In this document: in pieces, positions 17,334 through 24,227 of the stretch | How the letters are laid out: each line of letters starts with the position of its first letter | How positions within the stretch are numbered: the first letter of the stretch is position 1 | Source: G013214665 sp964649815 | GTDB lineage: Bacteria; Pseudomonadota; Alphaproteobacteria; Rhodobacterales; Rhodobacteraceae | Reading direction: 5' to 3' | DNA: 64,000 bases | Assembly (NCBI GenBank): GCA_964649815.1 | Contig: CAZYQC010000011.1 | Coordinates: forward strand, 1-64,000 | Position numbers and translations under genes: made by a program | The notes under the pieces: generated by a model | Told to the model about the DNA's origin: nothing | Database searches by the model: none | What the model saw: the letters and a program-made list of their open reading frames with translations, nothing else

Positions 17334-18767
17334 TCAGTCCAGCACGTAGCCGTATGATCCACTGAAATCCTGTTTTGCCACTTCTGCTGCGGGCCCCTTT
17401 TTCGGAGCGTTTTTGTTCTGAGCGACCTTGCCACGCAGGAACAGATCCTTTTCGCTTGGCGGGACAACACGGTCCGTCGGCAGCGCGAGCGCGTCGCCTC
17501 TTGTGGGGGTCACCAGATGGGCCGAGATGATAATCACCAGCTCACTTTGGCCGCGCAGATAATTGGCAGAGCGGAACAGCGAACCCAGCACCGGCACGTC
17601 GCCAATCCAAGGCAGTTGCGTGCTGTTGTCGACAAAGTTGTCTTCCAAAAGTCCAGCGATTGCAAAGCTTTGGCCATCCCGAAGCTCGACCGTGGTTGCG
17701 GCTTCGCGGCGGGTAAAGGCATCGATTTCAAAGCCGTTGACCGCAAAGCCATTGGTCGGGTCAATCGCGGATACGGCCGCTTTGAATTCCAGGTTGATCA
17801 GGTCTTTGTCGACAACGCGCGGGATAAAGTCGAGCTGTACGCCAAAGGGTTTGAATTCAACGGTAATCACGCCGTTGTCCTGGGCCACCGGGATAGGATA
17901 TTCGCCGCCTGCCAAAAAGTTGGCCTCTTGGCCGGAGAGGGCAACCAGGTTTGGCTCGGCCAAGGTGCGCACCATCCCTTTGGTTTCCAACGCCTCAAGC
18001 AAAAGGCCGATCCGGGTGCTTCCTGCGGTGAACCCCAGCAGCAAGGCGCCAGCGTTTTCGTTGCCCGCCGGGACCGAACCCGAGAGCGAATTCGCGAGGT
18101 CGGCAGAGCCGATCGTGCCGCCGGTGCCGGCATTCACGCCCACATTGTTGGAGAAAATCGCACCATCAACCGCCAAAGACGAGCTGAGCGACTTGGACAC
18201 AGTGCGGTTCATCTCGGCAAAGCGCACTTTCATCATGACTTGCTGGACGCCACCGACCGACATCAAATTGCTGACGCGGCCCTCTGCGTAGCGTTCGGCA
18301 AGATCAAGGGCACGTTGCAGCCGCTGCGAGGACGAGACGACGCCCGACAGGACGATACCGTCATTTGCGGTGCGCACTTCGATTTTTTCGTTGGGCAGGA
18401 TCTGGCGCAGGCGTTCTTTGAACTCGGTCAGATCGGGCGCCACGCGCACATCCACGTTCGAGATCAACTGGCCGGTGCCATCAAGGATCGTCAGCGTCGT
18501 CATGCCGGGCGCTTTGCCCAGGACGTAAATTGTGCGGTCACTCAGCGATGAGATATCGGCGATGGTCGCGTTGGCGATGGACAATTCCGCAAAGGGGACG
18601 TCACTTTCGACAACAACGGCCCTATTCATGGGAACATTCAGCGTTGCGACTTTTCCGCGTTTGACCACGCGCAGCGTTTCCGCCTCAGTCGGCAGCGTTG
18701 TCGCGGCCCATCCAAAGGAAAGTGTCAGGCCCAGCAAAGCGGCCTTGATAGAACTATTGAACGTCAT
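17334..18767 (-). CDS. cpaC: Tad pilus secretin CpaC/RcpA
   Basis: This 477-residue protein forms the outer-membrane pore for the pilus. It has a signal peptide (to about residue 30), an N-terminal pilus-formation domain, a BON-like domain (RTANDGIVLSGVVSSSQRLQ) and a secretin domain with VRTLAEPNLVALSGQEANFL and GDVPVLGSLFRSANYLRGQSE. The start at 18767 gives a proper signal peptide and has AGAGGCAGG upstream; a longer in-frame form would bury it. It lies 203 bases from cpaB, across a hairpin. Confidence 0.95.
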   Translation of the reverse strand: MTFNSSIKAALLGLTLSFGWAATTLPTEAETLRVVKRGKVATLNVPMNRAVVVESDVPFAELSIANATIADISSLSDRTIYVLGKAPGMTTLTILDGTGQLISNVDVRVAPDLTEFKERLRQILPNEKIEVRTANDGIVLSGVVSSSQRLQRALDLAERYAEGRVSNLMSVGGVQQVMMKVRFAEMNRTVSKSLSSSLAVDGAIFSNNVGVNAGTGGTIGSADLANSLSGSVPAGNENAGALLLGFTAGSTRIGLLLEALETKGMVRTLAEPNLVALSGQEANFLAGGEYPIPVAQDNGVITVEFKPFGVQLDFIPRVVDKDLINLEFKAAVSAIDPTNGFAVNGFEIDAFTRREAATTVELRDGQSFAIAGLLEDNFVDNSTQLPWIGDVPVLGSLFRSANYLRGQSELVIIISAHLVTPTRGDALALPTDRVVPPSEKDLFLRGKVAQNKNAPKKGPAAEVAKQDFSGSYGYVLD

Positions 18768-18913
18768 GTGACCTGCCTCTTGATCACTGGGGGATGCAGA
18801 CATTTTGCCTGTCATTTGGCGCACTCTGCGTCAATTCCGGTTTTTTTGCAAGAATCAGTGCCTTCTGGGTCAGGCTTTATGTGGATAACTTGCAAAAATC
18901 CCACAAAACGGAT

Positions 18914-18938
18914 CAGAGCCGCGGGTGAGGCGGCTCTG
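18914..18938 (-). terminator. Hairpin between cpaB and cpaC
   Basis: Arms CAGAGCCGC (18914-18922) and GCGGCTCTG (18930-18938) form a perfect 9-bp stem with a 7-base loop. Read on the minus strand it lies 32 bases after the cpaB stop and is followed by a T-rich stretch (CCGTTTTGTGGGATTTTTGC). It may act as a partial terminator that lowers expression of cpaC and later genes relative to the pilins and cpaB. Confidence 0.6.
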
Positions 18939-18970
18939 GGATGCGGGTGTTTATGGCCGCAGGCGTGCGT

Positions 18971-19855
18971 TTAATTCGTGCACGGGATCGGGATTTCGAC
19001 CACTTCGGAGCCGCGGCGTGTGCGGATTGTGCAAACTTGCTTTTCCTGAACCTGCACTTGCTTTTCCTCTTCCTGGAGGCCGAGCAGGCGGCGCTGGTCG
19101 ATTTCGACTTGGGCTGCGATTGTGTCGTCTTCGGCTCCGACTAGGGACAAAGACAAGCGTCCGGTCGACTGCGCCTGTGCCAAAGCGGCGACCTGAGCGG
19201 GCAGGGCGGCGACGGTGACGGTCTGGGCAATGCTTGCGCCATCAAGATCTGCGGCTGCGTTTTGGTCAACGGCGATCAGTCGGATGCCAGCCTCGATCAG
19301 TTTAGTGACCTCGCCCCCGCCGACGCGTTCGTTGGCGTTGCGAATGTTGCCGGTCCAATAGACGTCAACCCGGTCGCCTGGGCGCAAAAAGCCTGACACA
19401 CCAGAGGCCACGTCAACTTTGATGGCAAAAGCGCGCATGCCGCGGTCAAGCTGTGACGTGATGCCGGCAGCTTCGCCAGGCTCGGTCACTTTGACTTGCA
19501 GGATGGCTTCGTCTTTTTCCATTGTGCGCAACACGGTCCGGGCCAGATCTTCGGGAAGATCTTCTGCCGTTTCGTACGCTTCGTCATAGATGCTGAATGC
19601 GCCGACAAAGGCGCCTTCTGGAATGGCGTCCTGGGGCCACAACACCAGCCGAAGGTCTTCGGGGTCAAGCCGTTCGCCGTATTTCAATTGCCGTTCGGCC
19701 ACGTAAACTTCGACCGTGGGAACGATTTTTTCGCGTTCAGCGCGTTCGCGCGCCAAAGCGCTTTGATATTGTCCAACGTAGTTTTTGGCGAGGTAGACAG
19801 CACCGCCAGCAAGGGCGAGACCGACCAACAGTACCAATCCGAATACAGCACGCAT
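18971..19855 (-). CDS. cpaB: Flp pilus assembly protein CpaB/RcpC
   Basis: The 294-residue periplasmic protein has one N-terminal membrane anchor (FGLVLLVGLALAGGAVYLA), a SAF domain (about 46-115, VEVYVAERQLKYGERL) and a RcpC/CpaB domain with FLRPGDRVDVYWTG. It helps stabilise the secretin and pilus channel. Two cysteines lie near the C-terminus (QVCTIRTRRG and IPCTN) and could form a disulphide. It is 159 bases from the pilin gene in a region without other features. Confidence 0.93.
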   Translation of the reverse strand: MRAVFGLVLLVGLALAGGAVYLAKNYVGQYQSALARERAEREKIVPTVEVYVAERQLKYGERLDPEDLRLVLWPQDAIPEGAFVGAFSIYDEAYETAEDLPEDLARTVLRTMEKDEAILQVKVTEPGEAAGITSQLDRGMRAFAIKVDVASGVSGFLRPGDRVDVYWTGNIRNANERVGGGEVTKLIEAGIRLIAVDQNAAADLDGASIAQTVTVAALPAQVAALAQAQSTGRLSLSLVGAEDDTIAAQVEIDQRRLLGLQEEEKQVQVQEKQVCTIRTRRGSEVVEIPIPCTN

Positions 19856-20014
19856 GATGACCCTGCTCCAGTCTGAGTGTGGTTAGGTTCCGGTTTGAAA
19901 ATATGTGTCAAAAATGGCCAAATCAGGGACGCGTCACGTTCTTACGGTGACTTACAGCCGCTAAATGGACGAAAATTTTCGCGTATCCATCAAAGGGAAC
20001 GGTTCGGGTGCGCC

Positions 20015-20197
20015 TTAGCGAAGCCCGCCCATAAAGGTCGCGACATCTGAGGCAAAGCTCACAAAGACGTTGGAGGATGATGCCAGCGTCCCCGCGGCCA
20101 ACCCAACAACACCTGCTGTCAAAACAACCCAGTCGACAGTGACGGCACCGTCTTCTTTCCGCTTGAAGCGACGAAAATACTCTTTCAACTTGTACAT
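20015..20197 (-). CDS. flp: Flp-type pilin (first copy)
   Basis: A 60-residue type IVb pilin with a basic leader of 17 residues, a likely cleavage after Gly17 and a hydrophobic helix AVTVDWVVLTAGVVGLAAG. In most Flp pilins the mature residues 5-6 are Glu-Tyr; here they are Asp22-Trp23. The start MYKLKEYF gives a normal leader; a longer in-frame extension would not. It follows the second pilin gene at a distance of 106 bases and probably shares its promoter. Confidence 0.9.
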   Translation of the reverse strand: MYKLKEYFRRFKRKEDGAVTVDWVVLTAGVVGLAAGTLASSSNVFVSFASDVATFMGGLR

Positions 20198-20290
20198 TTT
20201 CACACCCTGCAAAATTTTCGAAAATAAAGACCGCGACCGTTGCCGGACGCGGCCCATTTCTCGTTTCCTGGTCCTGCGCTTCGGCAGGAG

Positions 20291-20308
20291 CCTAAGCGTT
20301 AGCTTAGG
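20291..20308 (-). promoter_or_regulatory. Hairpin overlapping the pilin stop codon
   Basis: Arms CCTAAGC (20291-20297) and GCTTAGG (20302-20308) pair perfectly with a 4-base loop. The 3' end of the pilin gene, including its TAA (20304-20306), lies inside one arm. There is no T-run. It may stabilise the abundant pilin message against decay. Confidence 0.5.
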
Positions 20309-20483
20309 TCGGCTTCTTTGTGCCCAGGAAGGAAGCTGTATCGGAAGTCAGGTTAGAAGAACCTGTTTCGATGGATGTGTAAGCTGCACCGGCCAGGGCA
20401 ACAACTGCGGCTGTCAGCACAACCCAGTCAACTGTTACAGCGCCGTTTTCGTCTTTACGGAAGTTCTTGATGAATTTGATCAT
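20304..20483 (-). CDS. flp: Flp-type pilin (second copy)
   Basis: A 59-residue type IVb pilin. The leader is 14 residues (MIKFIKNFRKDENG), followed by AVTVDWVVLTAAVVALAGA. Like its neighbour it has Asp-Trp in place of Glu-Tyr at mature positions 5-6. It has a strong ribosome site (GGAGG, 9 bases before the ATG at 20483) and is the first gene of the pilus locus, so it is probably the major pilin. The two pilins share the helix but differ in their C-terminal tails, which suggests different roles or surface variation. Confidence 0.91.
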   Translation of the reverse strand: MIKFIKNFRKDENGAVTVDWVVLTAAVVALAGAAYTSIETGSSNLTSDTASFLGTKKPT

Positions 20484-20847
20484 GGTATGTCCCTCCAAAG
20501 GATCATTCGATTTCGGTTGCAACCTCGCCGGGCTCTGAGACCGCCTCTCTCTCATTGGGCCTCGCCGACTTGGCATGGGAGGTTTATCGCTTTTGATTGG
20601 GGCCATTGTTTGACGCGAAATATGGTAATTTCCCTTGTCGGTGGGAATTTTTCAGAAAAACTTTCAAAGCACTGATTTGAATGGAAAAAAATGCAAATCT
20701 ATTTGATTCAACTTGTTTGAAACCGGCTGGATCGGGCCAAATAAGGCAGTTCCGACGCGGTTTCGCCGCAATTGCCCGGCGACAATCGGCTTATTTCCGC
20801 GTATTCTGGGGCCAAAGCGTTACGATAAAAGGCGCGAGGCAGAGCAG
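20484..20847. promoter_or_regulatory. Divergent AT-rich intergenic region between pilins and transglycosylase
   Basis: This 364-base region holds no convincing gene. The part at 20590-20725 is clearly AT-rich against the local background, with A- and T-tracts, and should carry the pilin promoter on the minus strand and perhaps the transglycosylase promoter on the plus strand. I could not place a clean -35/-10 pair. A small inverted repeat TTCAA-N5-TTGAA lies at 20707-20721. No CtrA-type TTAA-N7-TTAA site was seen. Confidence 0.5.
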
Positions 20848-21660
20848 ATGGCACGATTTGGATGCGCGACGGGCGCGGCCCTGGCGTTTGTGGTGACGAC
20901 AGGTATCGCGGCGGCTGATACGAAACCGGCGCCGCCACCCTTTAAAGACTTCAGTTCAAAACGGGTTGGCCTGCCGAAGGCGGGCCAAAAGCGGATCACG
21001 GTGCAAATCGGTGCCGCTGAAGAAGGCACAGCGCCCGCCCAAAACCAATCGGCAGGCGGCACCGGGCCTTCAAATGCGCGCTATGACTGGTTCTGGAATG
21101 ACATTTCGCCAGAAATCGCGGCCAGCGGTCCGGGGCGGCTGGACGCGGCATTGCGGGTCTTGGCACAGGCGGACACGACCGTGCCTGCTCCGCGGTTGCA
21201 AACGCTGCAAGATGTGGCGCAGCGACGCGGCGTCGATATTTTGCGCTCGACAGTGGGCACCAACGTCTCGCCCGCGCTGGTGCTGGCGGTGATGGTCGTC
21301 GAATCTGCGGGCAAAGCTGACGCGATCTCTTCTGCGGGCGCGCAGGGCCTTATGCAGCTCATGCCCGCGACAGCGGATCGTTTCGGTGTCGAGGACGCTT
21401 TGCAGCCTGCTCAGAACATTGCAGGGGGTGTAAAGTACCTCAATTGGTTGATGGATCACTTTGACCAAGACCCGGTCTTGGTGTTGGCGGGGTATAATGC
21501 GGGCGAGGGCGCCGTACGCGACCATGCAGGCGTGCCACCTTACCCCGAAACGCGCGATTATGTGCCAAAGGTGCTGGCGGCCTATCAGGTCGCACGTGGC
21601 CTGTGTCAAACGCCGCCCGAGCTGATTTCGGACGGCTGCGTGTTTGTTGGGATGCGCTAA
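20848..21660 (+). CDS. Lytic transglycosylase (SLT domain)
   Basis: The 270-residue protein has a signal peptide (to about Ala23), a Pro-rich stretch and a C-terminal SLT domain. The catalytic Glu152 is in VVESAGKADAISSAGAQG, followed by GLMQLMPATADRFG and AGYNAGEGAV, the usual family pattern. It cuts peptidoglycan glycan strands in the periplasm. It is divergent from the pilus locus and could open the cell wall for the pilus, but this is inference from position. An in-frame start further upstream would remove the signal peptide and was rejected. Confidence 0.9.
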   Translation: MARFGCATGAALAFVVTTGIAAADTKPAPPPFKDFSSKRVGLPKAGQKRITVQIGAAEEGTAPAQNQSAGGTGPSNARYDWFWNDISPEIAASGPGRLDAALRVLAQADTTVPAPRLQTLQDVAQRRGVDILRSTVGTNVSPALVLAVMVVESAGKADAISSAGAQGLMQLMPATADRFGVEDALQPAQNIAGGVKYLNWLMDHFDQDPVLVLAGYNAGEGAVRDHAGVPPYPETRDYVPKVLAAYQVARGLCQTPPELISDGCVFVGMR

Positions 21661-21674
21661 GGCCGCAGGTTGGG

Positions 21675-22304
21675 TCAGTTCACCAAAGTCGCTTCGGTCG
21701 CCGCGCGCATTTCCTCTTCGGTCACACCGTCGGCAAGCTCGACGATAGACAATCCCCCGTCGACAACATCCAGAACACCAAGGTTCGTGATGATGCGGTC
21801 AACGACGCTTTGACCGGTAAGAGGCAGGGTGCATGACTTGAGAACCTTGCTTTCGCCGTGCTTGTTGGTGTGATCCATCACGACAACCACGCGGCCAACG
21901 CCAGCAACCAGATCCATTGCGCCGCCCATGCCTTTGACAAGCTTGCCCGGGATCATCCAGTTGGCCAGGTCGCCGTTTTCGGCAACTTCCATTGCGCCCA
22001 GAATCGCCATAGCGATTTTACCGCCCCGGATCATGCCAAAGCTTGTCGCGCTGTCGAAATAGGCCGTCTGCGGCAATTCGGTGATCGTTTGCTTGCCCGC
22101 GTTGATCAGGTCGGGGTCTTCTTCGCCTTCGTAAGGGAAGGGGCCCATGCCCAGCATTCCGTTTTCGGATTGCAGCGTCACCTCGATGCCGTCGGGGATA
22201 TAGTTGGACACCAACGTCGGGATCCCGATCCCCAGGTTCACGTACCAACCATCTTCCAGTTCCTGCGCGGCACGCGCCGCCATCTGGTTTCTATCCCAAG
22301 GCAT
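21675..22304 (-). CDS. scoB: 3-oxoacid CoA-transferase subunit B
   Basis: This 209-residue subunit works with ScoA to move CoA from succinyl-CoA to acetoacetate, feeding ketone bodies into central metabolism. The catalytic glutamate is Glu47 in SENGMLGMGP. GIGIPTLV near the N-terminus is also typical. Length is normal for the family. Its partner scoA is not adjacent: a LOV-domain gene lies between them, with short gaps (11 and 18 bases), so the three should be one operon. Confidence 0.95.
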   Translation of the reverse strand: MPWDRNQMAARAAQELEDGWYVNLGIGIPTLVSNYIPDGIEVTLQSENGMLGMGPFPYEGEEDPDLINAGKQTITELPQTAYFDSATSFGMIRGGKIAMAILGAMEVAENGDLANWMIPGKLVKGMGGAMDLVAGVGRVVVVMDHTNKHGESKVLKSCTLPLTGQSVVDRIITNLGVLDVVDGGLSIVELADGVTEEEMRAATEATLVN

Positions 22305-22322
22305 GTTTCTTTTATTCCTGCT

Positions 22323-23348
22323 TTAGTCGACAACCGCAGCGCCGGCGGGCACTTCGATTGTAATGAAAGAACCCGCTGCACCGCGGCCCAGTTGGAGAGT
22401 GCCTTCCAGCCCTTCGATCAAGCCGCCAACGATGCGGCCACCCACTGTCGAGGGGTCAGGCCAGGCGATCGATTGCGGAATGCCTTCGCCATCGTCTGAC
22501 ACGATGAGACGCAAACCACCGGCTGACAATTGCGACATGCGCACTTCGACAAGCCCGGTGTCCATGCGCTCAAAGGCGTGTTGGAACGCGTTTGTCATCA
22601 GCTCGGACAGAACCAAGCCCACGCGGGTGGCCGTTTCGATCGGCACTTCCAGTGGCTCAATCTGCAGCGACAAACGAATGCCTGACCGGCCTTCGATATG
22701 TGCAATGGCCGCAGCCAGGCGGCTGAGGAAGCTGCCCATCTGGATATAGTCACGGTTGGATTGCGCGTCAGACAGCTTCATTTCTTCGTAAAGCAGTTGA
22801 AGCGTCTCGATCCGGCGCGACAGAGCGGCGAAGTCCTCGGGGACGGATGTCGCGTCGGATTGTTGCCGGATCATGCCAATGATCATCGACAAATCGGATG
22901 TGACCCGGTTCTGAATTTCCAGAAGCTGTGCGTTTGTTTCTTCGGCGCTCGCCCCGATCTCGGATTTCCGCAGCTCTTTTTGAATGCCAACAAAATACTG
23001 CGTGCGCCCGTGGGAATCGTTGATCGGCGCGACGATCAGTCGGTTGACGAAAGGTTCTCCGTTGGCGCGGTAGTTGAGAATATCAACGGTGACGCTCTCT
23101 TCGTTTTGGATGCCCTTGCGCAGCTTGTCGACATCCGCCTTGTTGGTGTCTTCGCCTTGCAAAAAGCGGCAGTTACGGCCGATGGACACGGACCGGGCAT
23201 AGCCTGTGCTGCGGGTGAAGGCTTGGTTAACGTAGACAATCGGGTTGTCGTCGAGATGCGGGTTTGTGACGACCATTGCTACTTCGGCCCGAGAGAACCC
23301 GTCAAAGGCCTTGTCGTCGTCTAGCAGTGATTCAATCGTGTTAGCCAT
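22323..23348 (-). CDS. LOV-domain photosensor with histidine-kinase-like module lacking the phospho-acceptor His
   Basis: The 341-residue protein begins with a LOV domain (about 15-128). All flavin residues are present: Cys60 in GRNCRFLQG, Asn92, Asn102 and Gln123. The second half resembles HisKA_2/HWE kinases: the N box ELMTNAFQHAF (249-259) and G1 box SDDGEGI (284-290) are intact, so ATP binding is likely. However, the dimerisation helix reads EIQNRVTSDL where the family has E-x-x-H-R-V-K-N, so Asn147 replaces the phospho-acceptor histidine, and no other His lies in that helix. It may be a light-regulated pseudo-kinase. It sits between scoA and scoB in one operon. Confidence 0.9.
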   Translation of the reverse strand: MANTIESLLDDDKAFDGFSRAEVAMVVTNPHLDDNPIVYVNQAFTRSTGYARSVSIGRNCRFLQGEDTNKADVDKLRKGIQNEESVTVDILNYRANGEPFVNRLIVAPINDSHGRTQYFVGIQKELRKSEIGASAEETNAQLLEIQNRVTSDLSMIIGMIRQQSDATSVPEDFAALSRRIETLQLLYEEMKLSDAQSNRDYIQMGSFLSRLAAAIAHIEGRSGIRLSLQIEPLEVPIETATRVGLVLSELMTNAFQHAFERMDTGLVEVRMSQLSAGGLRLIVSDDGEGIPQSIAWPDPSTVGGRIVGGLIEGLEGTLQLGRGAAGSFITIEVPAGAAVVD

Positions 23349-23359
23349 CGCGCACCTGT

Positions 23360-24064
23360 TTAAGCGTCTGGACGTGGTCTGGTTGTACGTTGTTCAATTC
23401 GTTTTTCGTGCTCGCCCTGGATCAGGCGGTGAACGTAGATCCCTGGCAAATGGATGTGGTCCGGGTCAAGCGAGCCGGTTGGCACGATTTCTTCCACCTC
23501 GGCGATGCACACCTTTCCGCACATCGCAGCGGGCGGGTTAAAGTTGCGGGCCGTCTTACGGAAGATCAGGTTGCCGGTCGCGTCAGCTTTCCAGGCTTTG
23601 ACGATGCTGAGGTCCGCGAAAATACCGCGTTCCATGATGTAGGTCTCGCCGTCAAAGTCTTTGTGTTCTTTGCCGTCCGCGATCACGGTGCCAACGCCGG
23701 TTTTGGTGTAAAACCCGGGAATGCCGCAGCCGCCTGCGCGCATCCGTTCGGCCAATGTGCCTTGCGGGTTGAACTCAAGCTCCAGTTCGCCGGACAGGTA
23801 TTGGCGCATGAACTCTGCGTTTTCGCCGACATAGGAAGAGATCATCTTTTTGACCTGGCGGGTCTGCAGCAAAATGCCGATGCCAAAATCGTCGACGCCT
23901 GCATTGTTTGACGCAAACGTCAGGTCTTTGGTGCCGGCCTCTTTGATCGCCTGCAAAAGAAGTTCCGGTATCCCGCTGAGCCCAAAGCCACCTGCAGCAA
24001 TGAACATCCCATCGAACAACAAACCATCAAGCGCGTCTGCTGCTGATCCGTAAACCTTCTTCAT
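23360..24064 (-). CDS. scoA: 3-oxoacid CoA-transferase subunit A
   Basis: The 234-residue partner of ScoB carries the CoA-binding motif GGFGLSGIPELLL near the N-terminus and the family segments SNNAGVDDFGIGILL and GGCGIPGFYTKTGVGT. The start at MKKVYG is the family start; an in-frame extension upstream is unlike any CoA-transferase. It is the first gene of the scoA-LOV-scoB unit and begins 163 bases after topA ends, in the same direction. Confidence 0.95.
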   Translation of the reverse strand: MKKVYGSAADALDGLLFDGMFIAAGGFGLSGIPELLLQAIKEAGTKDLTFASNNAGVDDFGIGILLQTRQVKKMISSYVGENAEFMRQYLSGELELEFNPQGTLAERMRAGGCGIPGFYTKTGVGTVIADGKEHKDFDGETYIMERGIFADLSIVKAWKADATGNLIFRKTARNFNPPAAMCGKVCIAEVEEIVPTGSLDPDHIHLPGIYVHRLIQGEHEKRIEQRTTRPRPDA

Positions 24065-24227
24065 AGACGTGCGTTCCTTCGTCTTGCCGTGTCGAACGCG
24101 ATAAAAGACCCCGCTGAACCGCTTCGAAGAAGGGGACGAGGTCTTGCGCGCACTGTTTGGAGGACTTTTCGCAGGAATCGCATGCGGCATCAAGCTTTAC
24201 CGCAAGCACCTGGCACGTCAGCGGAGA

